Shown: positions 9,071 through 19,089, counted from the stretch's first letter. The stretch: DNA of 60,191 nucleotides from Pseudomonas sp. NFACC02 (GCF_900110765.1 NZ_FOEO01000033.1:1-60191), one strand, 5' to 3'. Numbers and translations: made by a program. Notes: a model not told the origin generated them from the sequence alone.

Positions 9071-10060
9071 ATGAGCTTCGTCAGTGTCGAAAACCTGCAA
9101 AAGAACTACGCCAGCACAGCCGTTTTCAGCGACATCAACTGCGTGATCAACAAAGGCGAGTTCGTGACCCTGCTCGGCCCGTCCGGCTGCGGTAAATCCA
9201 CCCTCTTGCGCTGCATCGCCGGGCTGACCTCGGTCACCAGCGGCAGGATCTTTCTCGATGGCAAGAACATCGTGCCGGTGTCGCCACAGAAGCGCGGGAT
9301 CGGGATGGTGTTCCAGAGCTATGCGCTGTTCCCCAACATGAACGTGGAGCAGAACGTTGCCTTTGGTTTGCGCATGCAGAAGGTCAGCGCCGGTGAAACG
9401 AAACAGCGTGTGGCTGAGGTGCTGAAGCTGGTGGAACTGACCGAGCTTGCCAAACGTTATCCCCATCAGATGTCAGGTGGTCAGTGCCAACGTGTGGCGC
9501 TGGCGCGTTCGCTGGTCACGCGCCCCCGCCTGTTGCTGCTTGACGAGCCGCTGTCGGCACTCGACGCGCGCATCCGCAAACACCTGCGCGAACAGATCCG
9601 CGCGATTCAGCAGGAACTGGGCCTGACCACGATTTTCGTGACCCACGATCAGGAAGAAGCGCTGACCATGTCCGACCGGATCTTCCTGATGAACCAGGGC
9701 CGGATCGTGCAGAGCGGAGATGCCGAAACGCTGTACACCGCACCGGTCGATGCGTTCGCCGCAGGCTTCATCGGTAACTACAACCTGCTCGAACCCGACG
9801 CCGCCAGCCGCCTGATGCAGCGCCCGATCAACAGCCGCGTGGCGATCCGGCCGGAAGCGATTCAATTGAGCCTCACCGGCTCGCTGGAAGGCGAAGTGCG
9901 CAGCCACAGCCTGCTGGGCAATGTGATCCGTTACCGTGTCGAAGCACGTGGCGTGGAACTGGTGGTCGATGTGCTCAACCGCTCGGCCAGCGACTTGCAC
10001 CCGAACGGTCAGCGCGTCACCCTGAACATCGAAGCGTCGGCACTCTGCGAAGTGGCGTGA
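9071..10060 (+). CDS. ABC importer ATP-binding protein
   Basis: This cytoplasmic ATPase powers the importer encoded by the preceding genes, 329 residues. It has Walker A GPSGCGKST (near residues 37-45), a Q-loop in MVFQSYALFPNM, signature MSGGQCQRVALARS, Walker B LLLLDEPLSALD, and H-loop IFVTHDQEEA. A C-terminal regulatory TOBE-like domain follows from about residue 245. The family (PotA/FbpC/PhnT type) serves polyamine, iron and aminoalkylphosphonate importers. It ends the operon, which is followed by a REP pair. Confidence 0.93.
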   Translation: MSFVSVENLQKNYASTAVFSDINCVINKGEFVTLLGPSGCGKSTLLRCIAGLTSVTSGRIFLDGKNIVPVSPQKRGIGMVFQSYALFPNMNVEQNVAFGLRMQKVSAGETKQRVAEVLKLVELTELAKRYPHQMSGGQCQRVALARSLVTRPRLLLLDEPLSALDARIRKHLREQIRAIQQELGLTTIFVTHDQEEALTMSDRIFLMNQGRIVQSGDAETLYTAPVDAFAAGFIGNYNLLEPDAASRLMQRPINSRVAIRPEAIQLSLTGSLEGEVRSHSLLGNVIRYRVEARGVELVVDVLNRSASDLHPNGQRVTLNIEASALCEVA

Positions 10061-10098
10061 ATCCAGCGTTGCACGACCTTTGTCGACGACCGCGATCC

Positions 10099-10233
10099 TG
10101 TAGGAGCGTGGGTTGTCCCGCGATCGGCGGGGAACCCGCCGTAAACCTGACAAGCGGCTAGCGCTGAAAGACCGTGTCCGTCGGGATGTGCTGCCGGTTC
10201 CCGGCAGATCGCGGGACAAGCCACGCTCCTACA
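10099..10233. repeat. REP pair, inverted
   Basis: Two inverted copies of the GTAGGAGCGTGG(C/G)TTGTCCCGCGATC subtype enclose about 50 bases. The element separates the importer operon from the HAD gene and plausibly ends or buffers transcription. Confidence 0.85.
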
Positions 10234-10270
10234 AGTGATTGCGTAAGTATCAAAAAAGAGGACAGCGGTA

Positions 10271-10924
10271 ATGGCTTTAGCAATTTTCGACCTGGACGAA
10301 ACCCTGATTCACGGCGACTGCGCCAGTCTCTGGAGCGAGCAGATGGGCCGGCTGGGCTGGGTCGATCCCGAGTCGTTCATGAAAAAAGACCATGAACTGA
10401 TGGAGGCCTACAGCAAGGGCGATCTGGCGATGGAAGACTACATGGCGTTCAGCCTCGAACCCATGATCGGTCGTACGCCTGAAGAAGTGGATTTTCTGGT
10501 CGGGCCCTGGGTCGAGGACGTCATCGAACCGATCATCTTCAGCGACGCCACCAAAGCCATCGCCGAACACCGCGCTGCCGGTGACCGTATCCTGATCATC
10601 TCGGCCTCCGGTGTGCACCTGGTCAAAGCCATTGCCGAGCGCATCGGTGTCGACGAAGTACTCGCCATCGATCTGGACATCGCTCACGGTGTCTACACCG
10701 GCGAGACCAAGGGTGTGCTGACCTACCGCGAAGGCAAGATCACCCGCTTGATGGAATGGCTGGATCAGGAAGGTGAAAACCTCGAAGGCGCCAGTTTCTA
10801 TTCAGACTCACGCAATGATTTGCCGCTGCTGCAGAAGGTCGATTTCCCTCACGTGGTGAATCCGGATCCGGTACTGCTTGAAGCGGCCAAACAGGCAGGC
10901 TGGCCGATTCACAGCTGGAAGTGA
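10271..10924 (+). CDS. HAD-IB family phosphatase (SerB-like)
   Basis: This cytosolic haloacid-dehalogenase-superfamily hydrolase of subfamily IB has 217 residues. Motif I is FDLDET at residues 6-11, with nucleophile Asp7 and acid/base Asp9. Motif II is ILIISASG near 115, and motif IV is SDSRNDLPL near 179-187. An alpha-helical cap sits between motifs I and II, as in phosphoserine phosphatase and related enzymes. Substrate is unknown. The ATG at 10271 follows a purine-rich AGAGGACAG. It lies outside the importer operon, beyond a REP pair, so a shared pathway is possible but unproven. Confidence 0.85.
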   Translation: MALAIFDLDETLIHGDCASLWSEQMGRLGWVDPESFMKKDHELMEAYSKGDLAMEDYMAFSLEPMIGRTPEEVDFLVGPWVEDVIEPIIFSDATKAIAEHRAAGDRILIISASGVHLVKAIAERIGVDEVLAIDLDIAHGVYTGETKGVLTYREGKITRLMEWLDQEGENLEGASFYSDSRNDLPLLQKVDFPHVVNPDPVLLEAAKQAGWPIHSWK

Positions 10925-10936
10925 GTGGATAAACAA

Positions 10937-10962
10937 AGCCCCTCACGGATGAGGGGCCTTCG
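10937..10962. terminator. Hairpin terminator between convergent genes
   Basis: GCCCCTCACGGATGAGGGGC forms a GCCCCTCA/TGAGGGGC stem after the HAD gene stop. The T-run is weak (CTTCGGG). It probably serves the convergent HAD and autotransporter genes. Confidence 0.6.
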
Positions 10963-10980
10963 GGGAGACGATGACGCGAC

Positions 10981-13317
10981 TTACCAGCTGTAGCGCACAC
11001 CGAGATTGGCGCCCAGCGGCTGCTCGATGTTTTCGCCGTTGGCGTAGTCGAAATCCGCATGCACCTGCAGGTTCTCCGAGAACGCCACGGCAACCCCCGC
11101 ACCCAACTCGGCTCGCGATCCCGAGAGGTCATTGTTGAAAGTGTTGTCGTTGACCGCCACCCGGTTGTTCTTGGCGAACTCGTGAGCAGCCGCCACCTTG
11201 ACGTAAGGCTGCACCACACTGCCGTTGTCCAGCGTAAAATTGCGCCCCGCCGTCACACCGGCCTTGCCCAGCAATGAGCGGGAGCGGTCACCATCGGCCT
11301 GCATGTCGTTATCGAGGGTGAAGCTCTTGCCCTGAATCACGACAGCGGACAGTTGAGTGAAGGGTTCTACAAAGTAGCCGTCCTCGAGCTTGATGTGACG
11401 TCCGAACTCCAGCGAAGCGCCGGCACCCGAGTTATCGTAGTTGCCCTTGGCGCGGGTACCGTCGCTCATGCTGACCTTCGCATCGTTGCGAAAACGGTTG
11501 AATTTGAGTACGCCGTCAAAGTAATAACCGCTGTCTTGATCCAGCCAGGTGGTGTATACACCCGCGTAGTAGCTTTTGACAGAACCGGACGTGCCACGGT
11601 TGAGGTCAAGGCTGGAATTGCTCTGACCCGCCAGTACACCCACCAGCCACTGACCGTCGCCGACCGGCAATGGCGCGTCCGCACCCAGCGAGAAGCCATA
11701 TTGGGTCTGTTTGTAGCCCAGACCGGATGACTGGCTCACGTCGTACTTGTTGCCATAGGTGCGCATCCAGACGCCGGTATCGCCCTTATTGAGCCGCAAC
11801 TCGCCCATTCGGCTGCGCAGCGAGGTGAGTTCGCCATACCAGACGGTGGGGGCGGTATTGAACAACGCCAGTGCAGAGGCGGTACCGGGACTGATGGTTT
11901 TAGTCGTTGGGTCGAGGAACCAGTCGGTGCCACCCGAGCCGTTGGCCACCGAGGCCAGGTCATAGGAAAACGTCCCCACGTCCACCGCACGCCCACCGGC
12001 CAGTGCAAACGTGGCATCGCCTGCGGCGGTCTGGACGACCGTCAGTTGCTGTGGCGACACCGGGTCCACTCCGGAGCCGGCAATCAACAAGGTATGGCTG
12101 CCCGTCGCCGTGCCGGTCACGTTCAATGTGTCGTGCTGATTGGTCGCGAAATCAACGTCCATGATGAACGTGCCATTGCCTGACAGATTCGCCACGTTCA
12201 GTTGGTAGAACTGATCGGCGCCTCCGAACTTGACGGCACCACCACTCATCGCCAGGGCACCGACGGTGTTGGACGCCACCATGTTCCAGGTGGATTGATC
12301 GCCAATGGCAACGTTTTCGACATTGATCAGGTTGCCGGTGAACGTCGCCTGATTTTGCAGCGACAAGGCGCCCTGGCTCGTACCATCGACCACGATGTCG
12401 CCGGTCAGGGAGCCTTGATCGACGGCCAGATTGACGGTGCTGTTTTCGGTGACCTGCACATCGCCAACGATAGCGCTATTCTGAACCCGAACATTGGCGG
12501 TGCCCGAATCAATCACTTCCAGCACATTGCCATTGCTGCCGGTCAGTGTAGTGCCATTGAGCAGGTTGAGGTTGACCTCCACCGGCTCTCCCCTGCCATC
12601 CAGAAGAATCGCCGCACCGCTTTGCCCCTCGACATGAGTACCATCCAGGTTGGTCGTGCCAACTCGGGTGGTGGTCCCGGTGCCGCGAAAAACGATGCCG
12701 TTGCGGCCACCGGCGATGATGCTGTTGCGCAGGGTCATGTCTGACCCGAACGCGAGCACGCCATAACTGGTTGCACCTGTCCCGGTCACCTGAGTGCCAT
12801 CCATGTCCAGGGAGCTCTGCTCAGAAAGCGTGATCCCGCCCAGGCTGCCGCTGACAGTCCCGCCGAGGATGCTGAAGCGACTGCCAATACTGGTGGTGGC
12901 GTTCTGAGAGCCACTGATTCCGACACCGTTGGCATTACTGACGTTGGAGTTGCTGATTGCAACTGAACTGCCCGTCATCGCAAGACCAAACGTCTGTCCG
13001 GGGGCGGCAACAACGTTTGAGTCGCTGATGGTGACCACAGAGCCTTCGCCCAGACTGATTGCCTGCGTAGTGCTTCCCGGGTTGAGCGTGACCGTAGCGG
13101 CTGCCGCTGAAGCTCTAATGGAGAGGGTTTGAGCACCGTTGACGGTCAGGGTGGAGCCTGCAAGGAGGGACCAGCTGTCCACGGCATCGCCCGGATTGAC
13201 CACGGCTGAGTCGCCAGGGTTGACAACCGCCGCGTTGGCGGCGCTAACGCACATGGTCAGTGATAGAAAACGTGAGGGTTTGAATATCCTTGATACACAG
13301 ACAAGTGATCCACTCAT
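10981..13317 (-). CDS. Type V autotransporter with pertactin-like passenger
   Basis: This surface or secreted autotransporter has 778 residues. The ATG at 13317 is chosen because GGAGCG precedes it. A long signal peptide (RIFKPSRFLSLTMCVSAANA) ends near residue 29. A repetitive Ser/Asn/Val-rich passenger follows to about residue 470, with many short beta-helix-like turns (ISNSNVSNANGVGISG). A beta-barrel translocator occupies about residues 500-778, with GVWMRTYGNKYDV and a C-terminal LGVRYSW. The last residue is Trp rather than the more common Phe. The mature N-terminus carries a duplicated AVVNPGD. No catalytic triad is evident, so an adhesin or structural role is more likely than a protease. 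Confidence 0.88.
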   Translation of the reverse strand: MSGSLVCVSRIFKPSRFLSLTMCVSAANAAVVNPGDSAVVNPGDAVDSWSLLAGSTLTVNGAQTLSIRASAAAATVTLNPGSTTQAISLGEGSVVTISDSNVVAAPGQTFGLAMTGSSVAISNSNVSNANGVGISGSQNATTSIGSRFSILGGTVSGSLGGITLSEQSSLDMDGTQVTGTGATSYGVLAFGSDMTLRNSIIAGGRNGIVFRGTGTTTRVGTTNLDGTHVEGQSGAAILLDGRGEPVEVNLNLLNGTTLTGSNGNVLEVIDSGTANVRVQNSAIVGDVQVTENSTVNLAVDQGSLTGDIVVDGTSQGALSLQNQATFTGNLINVENVAIGDQSTWNMVASNTVGALAMSGGAVKFGGADQFYQLNVANLSGNGTFIMDVDFATNQHDTLNVTGTATGSHTLLIAGSGVDPVSPQQLTVVQTAAGDATFALAGGRAVDVGTFSYDLASVANGSGGTDWFLDPTTKTISPGTASALALFNTAPTVWYGELTSLRSRMGELRLNKGDTGVWMRTYGNKYDVSQSSGLGYKQTQYGFSLGADAPLPVGDGQWLVGVLAGQSNSSLDLNRGTSGSVKSYYAGVYTTWLDQDSGYYFDGVLKFNRFRNDAKVSMSDGTRAKGNYDNSGAGASLEFGRHIKLEDGYFVEPFTQLSAVVIQGKSFTLDNDMQADGDRSRSLLGKAGVTAGRNFTLDNGSVVQPYVKVAAAHEFAKNNRVAVNDNTFNNDLSGSRAELGAGVAVAFSENLQVHADFDYANGENIEQPLGANLGVRYSW

Positions 13318-13506
13318 CGCAACGCTCCATGGCATTAAAGGAAAATCCCACGGTACTGCTGATGCCGCCGAAGGAAAGGGCCGTGAAGACTACTCACGCT
13401 CGGCGCACAACTCTGTAGGACGTTTCCTTTTTTTATGAGCGTAGCTTCCTACAATGAGGGAGAAATACCATTCGTCCGAGTGGCCCGTCAGGCGGAGCAC
13501 GGAATA

Positions 13507-13536
13507 AAGAAGACCGCCTGATGGCGGTCTTCTTTT
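13507..13536 (-). terminator. Rho-independent terminator
   Basis: The stem AGAAGACCGCC/GGCGGTCTTCT with a four-base loop lies just after the stop of the Ig-like repeat gene on the minus strand. The 13318-13551 gap otherwise shows only the upstream region of the autotransporter gene. Confidence 0.85.
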
Positions 13537-13551
13537 GGCTGGGCAGCGCCC

Positions 13552-15585
13552 TTATCTGCACGTTCTCCTCGCACCGAACTGCATCTGATGCTCGGCCTCG
13601 CGAGTGTTTATCGGACATATACCGGCCGCATCCCACGCCGCTGCCCGAATGAACGCCTCTCCAGAGAGTGGAGGGGTCGTATCCGAGACGTAGGTCAACC
13701 GAACCGAACCGCTCTTGTCTACGGGCAAGATGTAGACTGCAAAAGGGCCTACGTTAAATTCAAAACCGTCAACGACTTCAGTGGACGTCACCATTCTGTC
13801 CCACGTCTGTGGCGGTCCAGCCTCGTCTCCAGGCAATCCATCACGCTTGTCGTAGCACTGCCAGGTAAAACTCAGTGTTTCCCCACCTTTCAGATGGGGG
13901 CTGTTGCCGGGAATGAAGACGGCGACCTCTTGATCGGGCCCGATGAAGGAAGAGCAGTTGAGTATCGGGTCACCCGGGAGGGTGCTGCCTGCGTCGGGAA
14001 ACTCTGGTTCAGCCAGTTGCACGGTCACCGCCGCCGACACATCCACCAAGGTGGGTTCGCACATTTCCTTGTTACCCTCACCCGACTCCAGATCCACCGT
14101 GTAGAAGACCGGCAACGGCACGGCGCTGGGATGCGCCTCAATGTCAGCCCAGGGCACGGTGAACACGTAATCCGTGTTTTCCGAACCTGGGGTTGGCAGG
14201 TGCCGCGCCACGGATTTATCAGTCGAGTTCCAATACAGCTTCATCCGTTCGCCTGGGCCGATCGGGTCGTACAGTTTGACCGATACCGCGGCGTCCAGCC
14301 CTATATCATCCGCCGTCAACACGTTGTCCGGAGAAGTCCCGCTCCCACCCTTCACCGTCACCGGCGGCAACTGCTTATTGATGGGGTCGGGCCGGTCCGG
14401 ATTGACAGGGCCGGGTACGAAAAGGTTCACGTTGATGGTTTCAGAAGGAGCAGGGAACATCCTGTTTCCGCGTTGAACGACATAAGATACGGTCGTTGGT
14501 TTAACGCCCGTGTCGTTGCCGTAGTCTGCCTCAATGAAGCTATAGGGGACCTGGATCACGATGGGGTCACCAGGTATGGGCCCCAACAGATGGCTAATGG
14601 GTTGCGCGCCGCCCCACGTCAGGATCACGGTGTCTTTGGACTGCCAGTCGTCATAACGTTTGATGTGCACCGGAATCGAAAGAGCCCGCAGTGCCGGGGG
14701 CAGGATCGACCGGATATCCTCAAGGTCCAGCAACCCGTCACTCGCCAATGGCACCACCGGTTTATCCAGCCCCGTGGGCAGCGGTTTGATCAATAGACTT
14801 GTTTCGGTGAGGTCAGACTCAGGGCCTTTATTGCCGGCCTTATCGAACAACCGATATTTGAAGTCAATCTTGCCATCGGTCAGCGCATTAAACGCATCGC
14901 TGCGAATCGTTACTGGATTACCTGTCAATTCTGCGTCATATACAGGGTTGACCGCCTCCTCTTCGGCCGTATACGCATAGACCCAGATGCGATCTCCGTT
15001 TTTCGTGTCGGAATAGGGAGGGATCGTCACCTTCAATCCGCCATTGGCCTGAAGATAATCATCGGTAATACCGTCAGTTCCGACGATCGCGTCAACAAAC
15101 GCCAAAGGATTGGGGCTCATGTTGTCATTGGGGGGCGTTTTATCAATGATGAATCGCGCGGTTAACGACGTATTGGTGATACCTAAGTAGGTTTGCACTC
15201 GATAACGCAGCAGAAATCTGCCTTCGTCTTTGAAGATGTCGCGGGTCAGGCTAATGCGGATGGGAAATACACCAGGATCTTGACCACCTATAACTGTTTC
15301 CTCCTGAAAGACCTTCCAGTCCTCGGTCGACTCCAGGCACCATTCGAAATACAACATGTCGTACTCATCGGTGTAGGTCGAATACCCTGGCCAGATGTTG
15401 ATCATGACCTCCATATCCTCTTCCTGCTGGGCTCGTGGCACCAGCCCGGCGAACTCAAGATCACCCAACCACCAATCCGGAATGGTCGGTGCAGCCAAAT
15501 CAGCGTTTCTCCGGCGACCGGCCTTTCTGATGTAATTCGCGACGGCCCTTGCAATGCTGTTTCTTTTCGAAACCTTCGTGTTCAT
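13552..15585 (-). CDS. Unrecognised 677-residue protein with Ig-like modules
   Basis: I do not recognise a named family. The protein starts at the ATG at 15585 (AAGGAGCG upstream) and has a basic N-terminus (SKRNSIARAVANYIRKAGRRR) without a hydrophobic signal peptide. From about residue 60 on it shows successive beta-rich modules of roughly 130-160 residues, with recurring features such as RFIIDKTPP, VIQVPYSFIEAD / VFTVPWADIEAH, and VTVKGGSG linkers. These resemble the bacterial Ig-like domains of Pseudomonas surface proteins. The last part has several Cys (MCEPTL, LNCSS, TWQCYDK, AGICP). It has its own terminator and no operon partner. Function is unknown. How it would be exported is unclear. 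Confidence 0.75.
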   Translation of the reverse strand: MNTKVSKRNSIARAVANYIRKAGRRRNADLAAPTIPDWWLGDLEFAGLVPRAQQEEDMEVMINIWPGYSTYTDEYDMLYFEWCLESTEDWKVFQEETVIGGQDPGVFPIRISLTRDIFKDEGRFLLRYRVQTYLGITNTSLTARFIIDKTPPNDNMSPNPLAFVDAIVGTDGITDDYLQANGGLKVTIPPYSDTKNGDRIWVYAYTAEEEAVNPVYDAELTGNPVTIRSDAFNALTDGKIDFKYRLFDKAGNKGPESDLTETSLLIKPLPTGLDKPVVPLASDGLLDLEDIRSILPPALRALSIPVHIKRYDDWQSKDTVILTWGGAQPISHLLGPIPGDPIVIQVPYSFIEADYGNDTGVKPTTVSYVVQRGNRMFPAPSETINVNLFVPGPVNPDRPDPINKQLPPVTVKGGSGTSPDNVLTADDIGLDAAVSVKLYDPIGPGERMKLYWNSTDKSVARHLPTPGSENTDYVFTVPWADIEAHPSAVPLPVFYTVDLESGEGNKEMCEPTLVDVSAAVTVQLAEPEFPDAGSTLPGDPILNCSSFIGPDQEVAVFIPGNSPHLKGGETLSFTWQCYDKRDGLPGDEAGPPQTWDRMVTSTEVVDGFEFNVGPFAVYILPVDKSGSVRLTYVSDTTPPLSGEAFIRAAAWDAAGICPINTREAEHQMQFGARRTCR

Positions 15586-15889
15586 GCGCAAACGCTCCTT
15601 GATATGGGTCACGACGAGGTGATTCGACCAACTGAACACCTTTGATCCGCAACGCTGGCTGACAGGTCATCACCGAGCCCCTTACCAAGGACCGACCAAC
15701 CTGACGGGCGGGCAGGTGCTTATTGAGCGTCGAATTAACGAACGTGCCTACTATCAGAACTGATAGGCAGCGCAGACTGCGAACCCGCAGGACTGCGGGC
15801 TACGAGAAGGGGAGGACAAGAAAATGAGGATGTTTGACAGGCCTGCGTCACTGACCGGTCTACCGACCATGACGCAGGCTGCCCAACAA
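15586..15889. other. Intergenic region without a gene
   Basis: This is the upstream region of the Ig-like gene plus the downstream region of the quinone oxidoreductase gene. A hairpin with arms GCCTGCGTCA/TGACGCAGGC (about 15840-15880) may terminate the oxidoreductase transcript on the minus strand. Nothing else was recognised. Confidence 0.5.
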
Positions 15890-16852
15890 TTAGCTCAGCG
15901 CCGGATCGATCACCAACACCACTTTGCCTGACACCTGATTGGTCGCCAGCTCGGCATAGGCCGCTTCTGCTTCAAGTATCGGGAAGCTGCGCGCCAGTTG
16001 CGGCTTGAGCCGTCCTTCGGTGAACAGCGGCCAGACATGCTGACCCAGATCCAGAAGCAGGTCTGCCTTGAACTGATCGTCGCGACTGCGCAGGGTCGAG
16101 CCCAGGATCTGGATGCGTTTGCCCAGTACTTGCGCGAAATCCAGTTCGGCCTTGCGCCCGCCCATCAAACCGATCAAGACCAGACGCCCGTCAGTGCCCA
16201 GCACTTTCAGATTAAGCGCGGCGTAATTGGCGCCCACCGGATCGAGAATGACGTTGAACGGGGCGAAATCGTTCAAGCCGTCCAGTCCCTCACCACGAAT
16301 CACACCGCCCTGCGCGCCGAGTGCCTCGCAGTACGCCAGCCGCTCCGCCGAGCCAACGCTGACCCAGCACGGGTTGCCAAACGCCTTGCACAGCTGAATG
16401 GCGGCTGAACCAACGCCACTTGCGCCGGCGTGCAGCAATACTTTTTCCCCGGGCGTGAGACCCGCCAATTGAAAGAGGTTCAGCCAGGCCGTGGCATAGA
16501 CTTCCGGAATGCCGGCTGCTTCGTGCAATGACATACCCGCTGGTACGGGTAAAACATGCCGCGCGTCGACCACCACTTCTTCAGCCATCGCACCGCCCGC
16601 AACCAGCGCACAGACGCGGTCTCCGACCGCCCAGGACGTGCCGGAACCGACTTCGGCGATGACGCCGGAACACTCCATACCAAGGATTTCCGTGACGCCC
16701 GGCGGTGGCGGATAAAGCCCCGCGCGTTGCAGCAGATCGGCGCGATTAAGCCCCGCCGCAGCGACCTTGATGCGAACTTGCCCCACATCGAGCGTCGGCG
16801 ACGGCTGCTCAACCCATTCCACGTGACCTTCAACGCCTTGCAATGCTTTCAC
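15890..16852 (-). CDS. NAD(P)H:quinone oxidoreductase, zeta-crystallin/PIG3-like MDR
   Basis: This 320-residue medium-chain dehydrogenase/reductase lacks zinc and is predicted to reduce quinones or enones with NAD(P)H in the cytoplasm. Motifs: RADLLQRAGLYPPPPG near residue 38, the nucleotide-binding segment LLHAGASGVGSAAIQLCKAFG near 140-160, and VLIGLMGGRKAELD near 225. A GTG start at 16852 is preferred because GGAGGCACC immediately precedes it and homologues begin with KALQGVEG. The gene is divergent from prc with about 155 bases between starts. Confidence 0.9.
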   Translation of the reverse strand: MKALQGVEGHVEWVEQPSPTLDVGQVRIKVAAAGLNRADLLQRAGLYPPPPGVTEILGMECSGVIAEVGSGTSWAVGDRVCALVAGGAMAEEVVVDARHVLPVPAGMSLHEAAGIPEVYATAWLNLFQLAGLTPGEKVLLHAGASGVGSAAIQLCKAFGNPCWVSVGSAERLAYCEALGAQGGVIRGEGLDGLNDFAPFNVILDPVGANYAALNLKVLGTDGRLVLIGLMGGRKAELDFAQVLGKRIQILGSTLRSRDDQFKADLLLDLGQHVWPLFTEGRLKPQLARSFPILEAEAAYAELATNQVSGKVVLVIDPALS

Positions 16853-17007
16853 GGTGCCTCCATAGTGAGTCTTGACTGAGCCAGCGCGCCGAAATGCGAC
16901 TTGGCTTTCTTGCATTATGCGACCGACTCCGTGCTCATTTGTTGCGGAACCGGCGATCTTATAGACGGCCTAATATGCGTTATCAATTGTCCCCGCGTCG
17001 AATCAGC

Positions 17008-19089
17008 ATGAAGCATCTTTTACCCAGCACCACCCTCGCATTACTCATCGGTCTGACCGTTCTACCGATGTCGGCCACTACGTTCGCCGCCAACAGCTGG
17101 GACAATCTTCAGCCTGATCGCGACGAGGTCATCGCCAGTCTTAATGTCGTGGAGCTGCTTAAACGCCACCACTACAGCAAGCCGCCGCTGGACGATAAGC
17201 GCTCGGAAATCATCTATCAGAGCTATCTGAAACTGCTGGACCCCTCGCGCAGCTATTTTCTGGCCAGTGACATCGCCGAATTCGACAAATGGCGGTATCA
17301 GTTCGACGACTTCCTCAAAAGCGGCGACCTGAACCCGGGATTCACTATCTACAAGCGCTATCTGGACCGCATCAAGTCGCGTCTGGATTTCGCGCTGGCG
17401 CAACTGAGCAAAGGCGTCGACAAGATCGATCTGACCACCAACGAAACCTTGCTGGTCGATCGCAAGGACGCGCCTTGGCCCAAAAGCGAAGCCGAGCTGG
17501 ATGACCTGTGGCGCAAGCGCGTCAAGGACGAGGTTCTGCGCCTGAAGATCGCGGGCAAAGACCCGGCAAAGATTCAGGAAACCCTGACCAAGCGCTACAA
17601 GAACCAGCTGGCGCGTCTGGGTCAGACCCGCAGCGAGGACATCTTCCAGGCGTACCTGAACACCTTTGCGATGTCCTACGATCCGCACACCAACTACCTG
17701 TCACCTGACAGCGCGGAGAACTTCGACATCAATATGAGTCTGTCGCTGGAGGGCATCGGTGCCGTCCTGCAAAGCGACAACGACAACGTCAAGATCGTGC
17801 GCCTGGTTCCTGCCGGCCCTGCCGCCAAGACCAAACAGGTTGCGCCCGCCGACAAGATCATCGGCGTTGCCCAGGGCGACAAAGAGATGGTCGACGTGAT
17901 CGGCTGGCGTCTGGACGAAGTGGTCAAGCTGATCCGCGGTCCGAAAGGCTCGGTGGTGCGTCTGGAAATCATCCCGGCGAGCAACGCGCCGAACGATCAG
18001 ACCACCAAGATCGTATCGATCACGCGTGAAGCGGTGAAGCTGGAAGAGCAAGCAGCGAAGAAGTCGATCCTGCACCTGAACCAGGACGGCAAGGACTACA
18101 AGCTGGGCGTGATCGAAATCCCGGCTTTCTACCTGGACTTCAAGGCGTATCGCGCGGGTGATCCCGAGTACAAGAGCACCACACGCGATGTGAAGAAACT
18201 GCTGACTGAATTGCAGTCGGAGAAAGTCGACGGCGTGGTCATTGACCTGCGCAACAACGGCGGCGGTTCATTGCAGGAAGCGACCGAGCTGACCAGCCTG
18301 TTCATCGACAAAGGCCCTACCGTGCTGGTGCGTAACGCAGACGGTAAGGTCGATGTGCTGGAAGACGAAAACAGCGGCGCGTTCTACAAAGGCCCGATGG
18401 CGCTTCTGGTCAACCGCTTGTCCGCCTCGGCCTCGGAGATTTTCGCCGGTGCCATGCAGGACTATCACCGCGCGCTGATCATCGGCGGTCAGACCTTCGG
18501 TAAAGGCACCGTACAGACCATCCAGCCGTTGAACCACGGCGAACTCAAACTGACACTGGCCAAGTTCTACCGGGTGTCCGGTCAGAGCACCCAGAATCAG
18601 GGCGTGCTGCCGGACATCGCGTATCCGTCGATCATCGACACCAAGGAGATCGGCGAAAGCGCGCTGCCTGAAGCCATGGCCTACGACACCATCAAGCCCG
18701 CAATCAAGCCGGCGGTGGATCCGTTCAAACCGTTCCTGGCCCAGTTGCAATCGCGCCACGATGTCCGTTCGGCCAAAGACGCCGAGTTCGTGTTCGTGGA
18801 ACAGAAGCTGGCGCTGGCCAAGAAACTGATGAGCGAAAAAACCGTCAGCCTCAACGAAGCCGAGCGTCGCCGCGAGCATGCCGATGTCGAGAGCAAGCAA
18901 CTGGCGATGGAAAACACCCTTCGCAAGGCCAAGGGCGAAGAGCCGCTCAAAGAGCTGAAGAAAGAAGACGAAGACGCCTTGCCGGCGGAAGATGACAAGA
19001 CGAAACCCGAGGATGACGCCTACCTGGCAGAAACCGGGCGCATTCTTATCGACTACCTCGGCCTGAGTGGTTCAGTGGCAAAGAAGTGA
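17008..19089 (+). CDS. prc: Carboxy-terminal (tail-specific) processing protease Prc
   Basis: This periplasmic PDZ-containing serine protease of family S41 degrades or trims proteins at their C-terminus (SsrA-tagged proteins, lipoprotein precursors, cell-wall hydrolases in other species). It has 693 residues from the ATG at 17008, which opens a signal peptide (MKHLLPSTTLALLIGLTVLP..TTFAA). An alternative ATG at 16975 adds 11 residues. A PDZ domain lies at about residues 245-330. The catalytic Ser474 (in SASASEIF) and Lys499 (in FGKGTVQ) have the 25-residue spacing of the E. coli Ser452/Lys477 dyad. The C-terminal tail is highly charged. A strong terminator follows. Confidence 0.95.
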   Translation: MKHLLPSTTLALLIGLTVLPMSATTFAANSWDNLQPDRDEVIASLNVVELLKRHHYSKPPLDDKRSEIIYQSYLKLLDPSRSYFLASDIAEFDKWRYQFDDFLKSGDLNPGFTIYKRYLDRIKSRLDFALAQLSKGVDKIDLTTNETLLVDRKDAPWPKSEAELDDLWRKRVKDEVLRLKIAGKDPAKIQETLTKRYKNQLARLGQTRSEDIFQAYLNTFAMSYDPHTNYLSPDSAENFDINMSLSLEGIGAVLQSDNDNVKIVRLVPAGPAAKTKQVAPADKIIGVAQGDKEMVDVIGWRLDEVVKLIRGPKGSVVRLEIIPASNAPNDQTTKIVSITREAVKLEEQAAKKSILHLNQDGKDYKLGVIEIPAFYLDFKAYRAGDPEYKSTTRDVKKLLTELQSEKVDGVVIDLRNNGGGSLQEATELTSLFIDKGPTVLVRNADGKVDVLEDENSGAFYKGPMALLVNRLSASASEIFAGAMQDYHRALIIGGQTFGKGTVQTIQPLNHGELKLTLAKFYRVSGQSTQNQGVLPDIAYPSIIDTKEIGESALPEAMAYDTIKPAIKPAVDPFKPFLAQLQSRHDVRSAKDAEFVFVEQKLALAKKLMSEKTVSLNEAERRREHADVESKQLAMENTLRKAKGEEPLKELKKEDEDALPAEDDKTKPEDDAYLAETGRILIDYLGLSGSVAKK

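Noticed and set aside
10981..13317. Protease function for the autotransporter
   Set aside because: No subtilisin- or trypsin-type catalytic motif is visible in the passenger.
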